A stretch of DNA of 64,000 bases from Streptomyces natalensis ATCC 27448 (GTDB lineage: Bacteria > Actinomycetota > Actinomycetes > Streptomycetales > Streptomycetaceae): the NCBI RefSeq assembly GCF_000935125.1, contig NZ_JRKI01000026.1, forward strand, positions 434,001-498,000, given 5' to 3'. The notes under the pieces are model-generated. The model saw only the letters and a program-made list of their open reading frames with translations, was not told the origin of the DNA and searched no databases. A program made the translations under genes and the position numbers. Position 1 is the stretch's first letter; every line of letters begins with the position of its first letter. Shown here piece by piece: positions 42,894 to 52,008 of this stretch.

Positions 42894-42955
42894 GGTGGCC
42901 GGGGGTGCGAGGTGGCCGGGGGTGCGAGGTGCGGGCTGCGGGGTGCGGGCTGCGG
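42894..42955. repeat. Two back-to-back tandem repeats
   Basis: Two exact 17-bp units (GGTGGCCGGGGGTGCGA) are followed by two exact 14-bp units (GGTGCGGGCTGCGG). They fill the gap between the hydrolase stop and the SnoaL-like gene, and could affect transcript folding; slippage variability is likely. Confidence 0.85.
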
Positions 42956-42960
42956 GGTGC

Positions 42961-43860
42961 TCACAGCGTGCGGGCGAAGTGCTCGGCTGCCGCGTCCGCA
43001 GCGAAGCCGACCTGTGGTGACCGGTCGTAGAAGTCGAACTGGCTGCCCTCGGTCCACAGGAATTCCTTGGGACCTGCGAGGTTGTCGCGGAAGCGGCGGG
43101 CGCCGTCCGGGATGGCGGCGTCCTCACTGTGGACCAGCAGCACGGGCGCGGTCACCTTCGGCGCGAGCGCGACGGCATCGAAGTCCAGCCACCCGGGCCA
43201 GGCCATGACGGCAAACCGGTTGGGCCACTGCTCAATCCCGCCGCGCTGCGGGTTGAGGTAGAAGTCGATGTCGAACGGCATGGCCGCGTCCGGGTCACTG
43301 CCGCTGACCACCGGCACGTAGGCGACCTCCCCGGTCTCCTCGTACCTGCGTCGGGCCTCGGCCGCCGCCGCCTTCTTCCTCTCAATGCCCTCCGGACCGC
43401 CGTAGTTCTCCTCGCAGATACGGCGGTCGTGCAGCCACGGCGCCACCAGGGCAAGCGACCGCACCCGCGAATCCCCGGCGGCGAAGGCGCTCACGTACAT
43501 CGCGCCGGCGCACACCCCCAATGCGCCAAGTTGTCCGTTGCCCACCGCCGGATGCCCGGTCAGGAAGTCGGCCGCCGCGCGGATGTCCCGGACCTTCAGC
43601 TGCGGCGACTCGAAGTCGCGCGGCTCACCGGCCGATTCGCCGTATCCGGTGAAGTCGAAGGACAGGGCCGCATAGCCGCGGCGGGCCAGCTGCTCGGCGT
43701 ACCGGTCGGCCATCTGCTCCTTGACGCTGGTCCAAGTGCCGACGACCACGACACCCGACACCGGAGCGGCGTCATCAGTGCCCGCGGTATCGGGCAGAAA
43801 GAGATGGCCGGTGAGCTTTGCCGCATCACCGGCGAAGCTCACCTGTTCACGTAGAGGCAT
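42961..43860 (-). CDS. Alpha/beta hydrolase (dienelactone-hydrolase-like)
   Basis: A 299-aa enzyme with GAAGGAG before its ATG. The nucleophile elbow is GVCAGA, that is Cys in place of Ser, as in dienelactone hydrolases, at about residue 125. The oxyanion region is VVVGTWTSVKEQMADRYAEQ and YAALSFDFTGYGESAG; the acid is in VLLVHSEDAAIPDGARRF. The position where a catalytic His is expected reads TEGSQFDFYDR, with Gln in place of His (many relatives have GSH/GNH). Either the fold uses another His or the protein is not a typical hydrolase. First gene of the operon with SnoaL-like protein and exporter. Confidence 0.88.
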   Translation of the reverse strand: MPLREQVSFAGDAAKLTGHLFLPDTAGTDDAAPVSGVVVVGTWTSVKEQMADRYAEQLARRGYAALSFDFTGYGESAGEPRDFESPQLKVRDIRAAADFLTGHPAVGNGQLGALGVCAGAMYVSAFAAGDSRVRSLALVAPWLHDRRICEENYGGPEGIERKKAAAAEARRRYEETGEVAYVPVVSGSDPDAAMPFDIDFYLNPQRGGIEQWPNRFAVMAWPGWLDFDAVALAPKVTAPVLLVHSEDAAIPDGARRFRDNLAGPKEFLWTEGSQFDFYDRSPQVGFAADAAAEHFARTL

Positions 43861-44435
43861 GGCGGGGCTCCTTCGAAGCAGGAAGGGTTACGGCATGTCG
43901 ACGGTCGACGGCCGTGAGAGGGGCAGCTGGGCAAGCCGTTGCCTCGGCACACCGCGTACAGGGACGGGCGGCCCTGCTCGCTCGCTGCCCCCGACACGCT
44001 GGCAGCTACCGCTCCGGCCGACAACGCCCAATGTCTAACAGCACGTTGAGCGCAGCTAATCAGCCTGTGACCGGGCCGCGCTGGGCTGGATCGGGGCGAC
44101 GGACAGAGCAGCGGACGACCTGGCTCAGGACACCGCGACCGGCCCGAAGCTCACGGTGACGGCCATCGAGCGGTGCGCATTCAAGCCAAGCTCGCACGGC
44201 GGCCCTGGCGCCAGTAGAAGCCGAAGGCGATTGCCAGGGAGAGTTGCCGGGGCCCTTCCTGGGAAGGGGAGCCGTCCCGCCACGGCCTGTCAGTCTGCTG
44301 ATGTCCTACTGATGCGGCTCCACGCCGGTCGTCTTCACGGCAGGTCACATTACGTCGCGGTGACCGATGTCCTTCCGAAGCGTGCTGCCTAGTGTCGTGT
44401 CGTCCCTGGCAGTAATGAATCGAAGGCGGGGCCCG
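43861..44435. other. Intergenic region with no clear gene
   Basis: A frame near 44080-44180 (LGWIGATDRAADDLAQDTA) could be a scrap of a coding sequence. Nothing else is recognised; promoters of the hydrolase operon should be at its left end. Confidence 0.4.
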
Positions 44436-45005
44436 ATGCGTCGGCTCACGTATTTCATCGGCTACAGCATCGACGGCTTCATCGCCGGCCCAGAAGGGCA
44501 GTACGACTCCTCCTGCTTCGACGGCGACCTCAAGGCCGCGGTTCTCGCCGAGTACCCGGAAACCATCCCGGACCACCTCCGTGGATTGCTGGGCGTCGGC
44601 GGCACAGCGAACAGGAAGTTCGACACGGTCCTCATGGGGCGCGGTGCCTACGAGTCCGGGCTGCAGGGCGATGCCATCAGTCCCTATCCCCATCTCCGGC
44701 AGTACGTGTTCTCCTCGTCCCTGACACGGCCCCGTCCTGAGGTCGATGTCGTTGCCCGCGACCCGGTGGAGTTCGTCCGCGGGCTGAAGCAGCAGCCGGG
44801 CTTATCCATCTGACTGAGCGGCGGCGCCGTGCTGGCAGGGCAATTGCTCGGGGAAGTCGATGAGTTGATCGTCATCCGCTACCCAGTGGTGTTCGGGAGC
44901 GGCATTCCTCTGTTCCGCACCGCATTCGACCCTGCCGGCTTCACGCTGACCGGTTCCCGGGCCTTCACCACCGGCGCGACCCTCACCACGTACACCAAGC
45001 AGTAG
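44436..45005 (+). pseudogene. Dihydrofolate-reductase/RibD-C-family protein with in-frame stop
   Basis: From the ATG at 44436: RRLTYFIGYSIDGFIAGPEG, FDTVLMGRGAYESGL, SSSLTRPRPEVDVVARDPVE and LKQQPGLSI, then TGA where the family has Trp (IWLCGGG; TGG to TGA). The same frame continues normally with LSGGAVLAGQLLGEVDELIV, YPVVFGSGIPLF and ends at 45005 without shifts. It is a 189-codon gene broken by a single nonsense change, so recently inactivated or read through. The GNAT gene begins nine nt later, so the ribosome flow to it may be reduced. Confidence 0.88.
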
Positions 45006-45013
45006 GAGAACAT

Positions 45014-45955
45014 GTGTTGTTCCGACCCACGACCGAGGGCGATTCCCAGCGCGTCGTCGAGGTGATCGTCGATGAGCCCGTCGGCTGGATAGGCGCCGAC
45101 CGCTACCTGGCCGAGAAGCGGCAGGGAATGTACCGCCCGGAGTGGACCTGGATCGCCGAAGACAGCGGGCGGGTATGGGCCCGAGCCCTGTGGTGGGGGC
45201 AGTCGGACAGCGCTCACCCCGTTGCCCTGGACTGCCTGCACGTCGACCCCGCACTCTCCGATCGTGCGGAAGTGGCGGCCAGGCTACTGGCTGCCGGGCT
45301 GCGGGCGTTCGCCGCTCAGGGCGCACCCAAGCCTCCGCTGTACAACCTGACGCTGTCCGGCGACTGGCGTGACGATCCAGCCGCGGCGGCAGCCGTGGGC
45401 TGGCGGCGCCGGGCCGCGGTAGCTGCCGGGCTCACCCACGAAGTGGAACGGCTGCGCCTGGAATGGACGCCCGACGTCGGCCTCCCCGCGGCCGGGGGCC
45501 GGTTGTCCTTCGCTCCGGCGTCGGACGAGGAGTTCCTTCAGCTGATGCGCCGGATAGCCGTCGGCAGCCTGGACGACGAGACCCGCAGGAACATCGCGGC
45601 CAAGGGCGCCGAAGCCACCGCCCGGGACGAGATGGACTTCTACCTCAGCTGCCCGGGGCGGCGCGAATGGTGGCGCGCGGCATACAGCCCAGACGGGCAT
45701 GTCGTGGGGCTCGCTGTTCCCTCCGCGACACCGTACGCCCGCAATGTCGGCTACCTCGGCGTCGTACCCGAGTTCCGCGGCCGCGGGTACGTGGACGACC
45801 TTCTCTCCGAGATCACCCGCATCCACGCGCACACGGGCGCCGAGCTGATCACCGCCACCACGGACACCGGCAACACGCCCATGGCTGCGGCCTTCGCCCG
45901 AGCCGGCTACCGGACGAAGGAGATACGGATGATCTATTCGGCGCCGGTGGTGTGA
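45014..45955 (+). CDS. GNAT-family acetyltransferase (tandem-lobe)
   Basis: A 313-aa enzyme, GTG start with AGGAGAACAT upstream. The C-terminal lobe has the GNAT core: VVGLAVPSATPYARNVGYLG, VVPEFRGRGYVDDLLSEITR (acetyl-CoA loop RGRGYV) and ITATTDTGNTPMAAAFARAG with YRTKEIRMIY. The N-terminal 150 residues look like a second, degenerate lobe. Some such proteins modify antibiotics or small amines. It directly follows the DHFR-family pseudogene and precedes the streptogramin resistance genes. Confidence 0.9.
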   Translation: MLFRPTTEGDSQRVVEVIVDEPVGWIGADRYLAEKRQGMYRPEWTWIAEDSGRVWARALWWGQSDSAHPVALDCLHVDPALSDRAEVAARLLAAGLRAFAAQGAPKPPLYNLTLSGDWRDDPAAAAAVGWRRRAAVAAGLTHEVERLRLEWTPDVGLPAAGGRLSFAPASDEEFLQLMRRIAVGSLDDETRRNIAAKGAEATARDEMDFYLSCPGRREWWRAAYSPDGHVVGLAVPSATPYARNVGYLGVVPEFRGRGYVDDLLSEITRIHAHTGAELITATTDTGNTPMAAAFARAGYRTKEIRMIYSAPVV

Positions 45956-46165
45956 GGTGTGAGGACCGAGGGGCACACCCACCCCGGACCGGCGCGCTCG
46001 CACGCGCAGACGCCTCGGGCCTGATCCTCACCTTGACCATCACCGGACTTGCGGCCGAAGAGCCCTCCGCACAGCCGCCGGAAAGATCCTCACGCCACTG
46101 TGCGAGGCCCCTTGGGCGTGCGCCTCTTCCAGATCCACCGACCCTCACCGATAAAGGACGTGACG

Positions 46166-46810
46166 TTGTCTCCTGATCCGACCACCGTGCACCCGCTGCC
46201 CGCGCACGACCGCGTGGTGTTCCTCAGACCGTTGGTCACCTCACCGAAGATCGTCGTAGGCGAGTACACCTATTACGACGACCCCGACAGTGCGACGGAC
46301 TTTGAGCACCGCAACGTGCTCTACGCCTATGGGCCGGAGCGTTTGGTCATCGGCAAGTACTGCGCCATCGCCGCGGGCACGAAGTTTCTGATGGCCGGCG
46401 CCGAGCATCCGACGATGGGCGCGTCCACGTTCCCGTTCACCATGTTCGACGGCCGGTGGGCCGAACGGACCCTGGACATCGTCACCGCCATGCCGAGCCG
46501 CGGTGACACCGTCGTCGGCAACGACGTCTGGTTCGGCCACCAGGTGACGGTGATGCCCGGCGTGCGGATCGGGGATGGCGCCATCATCGCGGCCGGCGCG
46601 GTGGTCACCACCGACGTCGCTCCCTACACGATTGTGGGCGGCAACCCGGCCCGGCCCATCCGGCAACGCTTCGCGGACGTCGACATCCAGCGCCTCCTGC
46701 GCGCCGCATGGTGGGACTGGCCCGCCGACCTGGTCAGTGAACACACCCGCACGATCATGGCCGGTACCCCGGCCCAGATCGAAAGCATCGCCAACCGGCG
46801 CAGCCAGTAG
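46166..46810 (+). CDS. vat: Streptogramin A O-acetyltransferase (Vat/XAT hexapeptide family)
   Basis: A 214-aa left-handed beta-helix acetyltransferase. I prefer the TTG at 46166, because AAAGGA lies seven nt upstream; the GTG at 46160 would be too close. Family hallmarks are VVGEYTYYDDPDSATDFEHR, LVIGKYCAIAAGTKFLMAG and AEHPTMGASTFPF, in which His81 is the catalytic base (His82 in VatA/VatD by recollection). Then come VVGNDVWFGHQVTVMPGVRI, GDGAIIAAGAVVTTDVAPY and IVGGNPARPIRQRF. It should acetylate the hydroxyl of group A streptogramins with acetyl-CoA, in the cytoplasm. The gene for a streptogramin B lyase follows, reinforcing the assignment. Confidence 0.85.
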   Translation: MSPDPTTVHPLPAHDRVVFLRPLVTSPKIVVGEYTYYDDPDSATDFEHRNVLYAYGPERLVIGKYCAIAAGTKFLMAGAEHPTMGASTFPFTMFDGRWAERTLDIVTAMPSRGDTVVGNDVWFGHQVTVMPGVRIGDGAIIAAGAVVTTDVAPYTIVGGNPARPIRQRFADVDIQRLLRAAWWDWPADLVSEHTRTIMAGTPAQIESIANRRSQ

Positions 46811-46912
46811 AGCAGTTGTCGATCGTCCGGTCGAAGCAAGGTACGGCCGGGGCGAGACCCACGGCCCATGGATGTGCGGAGCGTGTGCTCCGTGAGAAGC
46901 AGAGAGAAGTTG

Positions 46913-47866
46913 ATGCCAGTGTTGGTCGAGGAGTTCGCGGTAACCGAGCGCAGCAGCGGTCCGTACGCGGTCGTCGCGGGCCCGGATGGGGCGCTGTGGT
47001 TCACCCTGGTCCACAGCGGAAGCATCGGGCGGTTGGTGCCCGGAGAGGAGCCTACGAGTCATCAACTCGATCCGGAGTGTGGGCCGACGGTCATCACTGT
47101 CGGGCCGGACGGGGCCTTGTGGTTCACCGAGTACCGGGCGCACCGCATCGGCCGGATCGCGCTCGACGGCAACGTCACGGAGTTCGCGTTGCCCACAGCC
47201 AAGTGCGGGCCGTTCGGGATCGCCGCCGGGCCGGATGGAGCACTGTGGTTCACCGAGACCGCCGCCGACCGCATCGGCCGGATCACCCCTGACGGCCGGG
47301 TGACCGAGTTTCCGCTGCCGGCCACCGGGGCCTTCCCCTCCGCCATCACCGCCGGCGCCGATGACGGGATGTGGTTCACCCTGAACCAAGCCAATGCGAT
47401 CGGGCGGATCGGCATGGACGGAGCCGTCACCCTCCACCCCTTGCCGACCGAGTCCGCCGCCCCGGTAGGCATCGCAGCGGGCCACGACGGGGCGCTCTGG
47501 TTCGTCGAAATCAGCGCCGGGCAGATCGGGCGGATCACCCTCGACGGCCTGATCACCGAGTTCCCGCTGCCCGACCGCACGTCCCGCCCGCATGCCATCA
47601 CCCCCGGCAGCGACGGCAATCAGTGGTTCACCGAGTGGGCCGGGAACCGCTTCGGCTCCATCACTCCCGACGGCACGATCACCGTGCTCGACCTGCCGAC
47701 CGCCGGTTCCGAGCCACACGGCATCACCCTGGGCCCGGACGGCGCCCTGTGGACCGCGCTGGAGATCGGCGCGCTCGCCCGCATCAGCTCACCCGGACTC
47801 CGGCGGCCCGCCACGGCCTCTCAGCGCACCCCGCGTAACGGCAAGTACAGAACCCACGGCAAATGA
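46913..47866 (+). CDS. vgb: Virginiamycin B (streptogramin B) lyase
   Basis: A 317-aa seven-bladed beta-propeller starting at ATG 46913 (AGAGAAG upstream). Six or seven repeats of a GPDGALWFTE-IGRI type are visible. All residues reported for the staphylococcal Vgb active site line up: Tyr18 in SSGPYAVV, His227 in SRPHAIT, Glu267 and His269 in SEPHGIT and Glu284 in LWTALE (numbers differ by at most one from the reference, from memory). The enzyme linearises group B streptogramins by Mg-dependent elimination at the ester, without water. Beyond residue 295 there is a short basic tail not seen in the staphylococcal protein. It is 102 nt from the vat gene and probably co-transcribed. Confidence 0.9.
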   Translation: MPVLVEEFAVTERSSGPYAVVAGPDGALWFTLVHSGSIGRLVPGEEPTSHQLDPECGPTVITVGPDGALWFTEYRAHRIGRIALDGNVTEFALPTAKCGPFGIAAGPDGALWFTETAADRIGRITPDGRVTEFPLPATGAFPSAITAGADDGMWFTLNQANAIGRIGMDGAVTLHPLPTESAAPVGIAAGHDGALWFVEISAGQIGRITLDGLITEFPLPDRTSRPHAITPGSDGNQWFTEWAGNRFGSITPDGTITVLDLPTAGSEPHGITLGPDGALWTALEIGALARISSPGLRRPATASQRTPRNGKYRTHGK

Positions 47867-47887
47867 CAAGTACAGAATCCACGGCAA
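47842..47887 (+). repeat. 21-bp tandem duplication over the vgb stop codon
   Basis: The unit CAAGTACAGAACCCACGGCA plus A occurs at 47842-47862 and, with one C-to-T change, at 47867-47887; the TGA stop at 47864-47866 lies between. The duplication likely created the present end of the protein and spacer. Confidence 0.85.
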
Positions 47888-47903
47888 GGGAAATGAGACA
47901 CGC

Positions 47904-48251
47904 ATGAAATACGCACTCGTGATATTCGAGACGGATGAGTCGCGCCAGCGGATCCGGGCCGATCGGGACGCCCACCGAGGAGCATACGAAGCCTGGATCG
48001 GCCAGATCGCAGCGGCGGGCAAACTGATCAGCGGCGATGCGCTCGAAACCGAGCACATCACCCCGGTCACCGTACGCAAGACCGCCGATGGAGCCCCCAC
48101 GGTGACCGAGGGGCCCGTGCATGCCGGTGAAGAGACCCTCGGCGGCTGGTTCGTCGTCGAGGTGGCCGACCGCGAGGAAGCGGTAGAACTGGCCAAGGGG
48201 CTCGGCACCCCCGAAACCGTCGAAATCTGGCCGCTGCTCGAAACCGCCTGA
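47904..48251 (+). CDS. YCII-related (DGPF-domain) protein
   Basis: A 115-aa protein with the ordered family features KYALVIFETDESRQRI, YEAWIGQIAAAGKLISGDAL, VTEGPVHAGEETLGGWFVVE and VEIWPLLETA at the end. Such ferredoxin-like dimers are often coded beside sigma factors or regulators, and catalytic function is mostly unknown. It lies 37 nt after vgb and before the LAL regulator, probably in the same transcript. Confidence 0.9.
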   Translation: MKYALVIFETDESRQRIRADRDAHRGAYEAWIGQIAAAGKLISGDALETEHITPVTVRKTADGAPTVTEGPVHAGEETLGGWFVVEVADREEAVELAKGLGTPETVEIWPLLETA

Positions 48252-48493
48252 GCCACCGCACCACCGATATACGGGAACGGAGGGGATGACTCGAGGCGCA
48301 CACCGAAGCCGGGGGCCGAACGGTGATGTGCGTAGCCGAAGGCCGATAAGGGCTGCACAGATGACCGGTGCGGACATCGCCGCAGTGCTCGCATTTTTAC
48401 CACGACCGCCATCGCCGCGGTCTCTCCCCGCACGTACAGTGGTGATCACGATGCCCGGCTGCTGCCGGGGTCGATGACCGGGGGGGACGGGCG

Positions 48494-51178
48494 ATGCAGG
48501 GGCGCGGAGAAGAGCGGCGGCGCATTGAACGGATACTCGCCGACGCCCACCGCGGAGAGGGCAGCGCCCAGCTACTGCACGGCGAAGCCGGCATCGGCAA
48601 GACCACCCTCCTCGAACACGCGGCCGCCCGCGCAGAGGGCATGCGCGTGCTACGGGTCGAGGGCATCGAGTCGGAGATGGAGCTCGCCTTCGGCGGGCTC
48701 CATCAGCTCTTCCTGCCGGTGCTGGATCTGCTCGACCGCCTACCAGGACCCCAGGCCGGGGCCCTGCGGGCGGTCTTCGGCCTGAGCGACGAAGCCGTAC
48801 GGGACCGTCTCACGCTCGGGCTCGCCACGCTGTCGCTGCTCTCCGAGGCGGCCGTGGAAAGGCCCTTGCTGTGCCTGGTCGACGATCTGCAATGGCTCGA
48901 CCAACCGTCCGCGGATGCACTGTCCTTCGCCGCCCGCCGGTTGCAGACCGAAGGCATCGCCATGCTCTTCGCCACCCGTGACACCTCCCCGGGCAGCGGA
49001 GCCAAGGCACTGCCTCGCCTGCACGTCACCGGCATCGACCGGCAATCGGCCGCCATGCTGCTGCCCGGACTTGCCCCTCCGGTCGCGGAGCGGATCATCG
49101 CCCAGGCGCAAGGCAACCCGCTGGCGCTGCAGGAGCTGGCCGCCGCACTGACCCCGGCGCAGCGGGCCGGACAGCTGGGGCCACTGGCGCTGCCCGATCC
49201 GCAGCCGGCGCTGCCCAGCCGGCTGCAGGACGCGTTCGCCGAGCAGGTACGCCGCCTCCCTGAAGCCACCCAGCGCATGCTCACGGTGGCCGCCGCCGAC
49301 GACACCGGGGACCTCTCCACGGTGCTGGGGGCAGCAGGACGGCTCGGCGGGGAGACCAAGGATCTGGAGCCCGCCGAGCGTGCCGGGCTCATCTTCGTCT
49401 CCGCGCAGAGGCTGCGTTTCCGGCACCCCCTCATCCGGTTCGCCGCCTACCAGCAGGCCCCGCTCGCCTGGCGACTCACGGTGCACCAGGCGCTGGTGAC
49501 GGTTCTGGACGGTTCCCGGCACGCACACCGTCGCGCCTGGCACCTGGCAGCCGCAGCGACCGGACCGGACGAGCAGATCGCCACGGAGTTGGAGCGAGTC
49601 GCCGAATGGGCGGACAGCAGACAGGCGATGGCATCCGCGTCCGCCGCGTACGAGCGAGCCGCCCATCTCACCGCCGACGCACAGACCCGCGCCCGCCGCC
49701 TGATCAACGCCGCGCAGAAGGCGAGCGAGGCCGGTCAGGACGAACGATGCCGCGCGCTCACCGATCAGGTTCCGCTGCCGCTGCGGGACCCGGGCATGGC
49801 GGCGGACTTCGCCCGCGTACGCTCCGTGGTCGAACTGGGCTACGGCAGTCCCGGTCAGGCCGCCCGCATCCTGACCGAATGCGCGGACTCGGTCTCCGCC
49901 GACCGCCCCGACAAGCTCGCCCCCCTGCTGACCGACGCGATCCATGCGGCCTTCTCCGCGAGCGACGCGGCCCTCATGACCGAGATCGGCGCCCGCACTC
50001 CCCACCTGCCCCTCCTGACCGTGCCCGCCCAGCTGCTCGCCGATGGCATCCCCAGGGCACGCCAGACGCTGGACGCTCTCATGCCGGCCGGCCGGCTCAC
50101 CGGCAACGGGCTCATGAACCAGCTGATGACCGGGATCTACTGCCAACTGCTGGCCCACCACGAAGCCGCGCACGAGCTGGCCACCGCCGCGGTCACCCAC
50201 TGCCGCGAGCAGGGCATCGGCGGATGGCTGCCCACCGCGCTGCACTTGTGTGCCCAGGCCGAACTGGCACTGGGTCGGCATAGCGACGCACAAGCACACG
50301 CCACCGAAGCGCTCCGGCTGGCCGACTACTACGAACTGGACCACCGGGCCGCCCACCTGCGCGCCCTGTCGGCGGTGCTCGCCGCCGTCCGGGGAGAGGA
50401 GGAACTGGCCCGGGAACTGGCCACCTTGGCGCTGGACTACACACGCCCCCGCGATGTCGGACGAGGCACGGCGGACGCGCTGTGGGCGCTGGGACTGCTC
50501 GACCTCGGCCTCGGCCGCGCGCAGGCCGCGCTGGAACACCTGGAAGCGGCCCGGCAGGCAGCGGGCCACCCTCTCCTGGCACGACACCTGCTGCCCGATG
50601 TGATCGAGGCCGCCGTTCGCGCCGGCCACCCAGAGCGGGCGAAGGAACCCGCGAAGCAGCTCACGACATGGGCGGCCGACCTCCAGCAGTCCCACTTCGC
50701 CGCACAAGCCCACCGCTGCGCGGCCCTGACCAGCCCGGACGCCCAGGCCGAGCAGCACTACGTCGCCGCCCTGACCCTTCATGCCGGTGGTGATGACTTC
50801 GACCGGGCTCGCACCGAACTGCTCTATGGCGAATGGCTGCGCCGCTCGCGCCGCAAGCTCGACGCCCGCGACCACCTGCGTACCGCAATGAAGCTCTTCA
50901 CCAAGCTGGACACCCAGCCATGGGCCCGCCGGGCGTGCACAGAACTGCAGGCAGCCGGCGAGACCCCTGACGCGACCGAGGTCGCCCACTCCCCCATCGG
51001 CCGCCTGAGCTCGCAGGAACGCGAAGTCGTTCGACTCGCGGCCACCGGGGCCACCAACCGCGAAATCGCCACGCAGCTGTTCCTGAGCCCACGCACCGTC
51101 GGACACCACCTCTACCGCGCGTTTCCCAAGCTCGGCATCAGCTCACGAACGCAGCTCGCCGACCTGCTCGCCTCGTGA
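48494..51178 (+). CDS. Large ATP-binding LuxR (LAL/MalT-type) transcriptional regulator
   Basis: An 894-aa regulator. Walker A GEAGIGKTTLL lies at residues 30-40, Walker B is LLCLVDDLQWLD near 130, followed by a sensor-like FATRDTSPG. A long alpha-helical, TPR-like middle region (about 330-800) contains many Ala/Leu/Arg helices. The LuxR HTH is at the end: LSSQEREVVRLAATGATNRE, IATQLFLSPRTVGHHLYRAF. LAL proteins are typical pathway-specific activators in antibiotic clusters. It follows the resistance genes by 240 nt on the same strand, so it may control them or be the last gene of the group. A leading GTG/ATG ambiguity is minor; ATG 48494 is used. Confidence 0.93.
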   Translation: MQGRGEERRRIERILADAHRGEGSAQLLHGEAGIGKTTLLEHAAARAEGMRVLRVEGIESEMELAFGGLHQLFLPVLDLLDRLPGPQAGALRAVFGLSDEAVRDRLTLGLATLSLLSEAAVERPLLCLVDDLQWLDQPSADALSFAARRLQTEGIAMLFATRDTSPGSGAKALPRLHVTGIDRQSAAMLLPGLAPPVAERIIAQAQGNPLALQELAAALTPAQRAGQLGPLALPDPQPALPSRLQDAFAEQVRRLPEATQRMLTVAAADDTGDLSTVLGAAGRLGGETKDLEPAERAGLIFVSAQRLRFRHPLIRFAAYQQAPLAWRLTVHQALVTVLDGSRHAHRRAWHLAAAATGPDEQIATELERVAEWADSRQAMASASAAYERAAHLTADAQTRARRLINAAQKASEAGQDERCRALTDQVPLPLRDPGMAADFARVRSVVELGYGSPGQAARILTECADSVSADRPDKLAPLLTDAIHAAFSASDAALMTEIGARTPHLPLLTVPAQLLADGIPRARQTLDALMPAGRLTGNGLMNQLMTGIYCQLLAHHEAAHELATAAVTHCREQGIGGWLPTALHLCAQAELALGRHSDAQAHATEALRLADYYELDHRAAHLRALSAVLAAVRGEEELARELATLALDYTRPRDVGRGTADALWALGLLDLGLGRAQAALEHLEAARQAAGHPLLARHLLPDVIEAAVRAGHPERAKEPAKQLTTWAADLQQSHFAAQAHRCAALTSPDAQAEQHYVAALTLHAGGDDFDRARTELLYGEWLRRSRRKLDARDHLRTAMKLFTKLDTQPWARRACTELQAAGETPDATEVAHSPIGRLSSQEREVVRLAATGATNREIATQLFLSPRTVGHHLYRAFPKLGISSRTQLADLLAS

Positions 51179-51560
51179 CACCCCACTCGCGACGCGCATT
51201 ACCGGCACTCTTCACCTGCGGGTACATGGTCACGGCCCTGAGTCTCGGCAGGCGGTCCTCAGGGCGTTTCGTTCGGATCACGCGGCTGACCAAATGGAGA
51301 GGGCGGCAAGGAGGCTGAGTCCTCGTCGGCAAGCGCACTGCTGTACAGCAAGGCACTACGTCTCATGCTCAGATGACCTCTACGGACCAGCTCCTCGAAG
51401 AGCTGGCGCCAACAACCGCCATGTCATCAAGGCCGCCGAACCCGGGCCACACGCGGTGAATTGGTCCTCCCGCATCAATACCGCCCGCAAATCCGGCAAG
51501 ATCCCCACACACAAGAGCGGTACGGGTTCCGATCCGGCCGGGGCTACGAAATCCGACTGG
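51179..51560. other. Region without a gene
   Basis: No coding sequence, hairpin or repeat was recognised between the LAL gene and the IS630 remnant. Confidence 0.4.
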
Positions 51561-51945
51561 CGCGGAGACGATCCGGCGGGCGACGGCCTCGTGGGCCAGC
51601 TCCGGGCACGACCAGCGTGACAGCGGCGCGCCTGTTTCAGCGGGAAGTTGACACGCCAGCGCCTTGACCTGTGCGGTCTGTAGCGCGGTGAAGGCGGCGG
51701 GCCGTCCCGGGCGCTTGCGGTCGGCCAGGCCCGGTAAGCCCAGGTCGGCGAACCGGCCCCGCCAGGTGCGCACGGTGTCACGTGCACTCCCGCCTCGGCG
51801 GCGATCCGCGCGTTGGCCCTGCCCCGGGCTGCCGAGAGCACGGTCCGTGCCCGGACCCTGGCCTGGTACGGAGTCTTGTGGCCGTAGGCCGCCTTCTTCA
51901 ACCGTTGCCGCTCGGCGGCGGTCAGGACTATCGGGCGGGCGCAAG
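51561..51945 (-). pseudogene. IS630-family transposase remnant, frameshifted
   Basis: Reads VLTAAERQRLKKAAYGHKTP, YQARVRARTVLSAARGRANA, RIAAEAGVHV and, after a one-base shift, DTVRTWRGRFADLGLPGLAD, RKRPGRPAAFT, QVKALACQLPAETGAPLSRW and CPELAHEAVARRIVSA. This is the HTH region of IS630 transposases. The catalytic domain is missing. It resembles the remnant at 24.2-24.6 kb, which begins where this one is strongest. Confidence 0.82.
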
Positions 51946-52008
51946 AAACGGGCAAGGCAGACGAGCCGATCGGCAGAAGTGGATCACAACGTCCTAGGGG
52001 TGTCTTGT

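Noticed and set aside
42894..42955. Possible CRISPR-like repeats
   Set aside because: The units are directly adjacent with no spacers and only two copies each.
48740..51109. A nearly 800-codon open frame antisense to the LAL regulator
   Set aside because: Same reason; the LAL frame has Walker and HTH motifs and a ribosome site.
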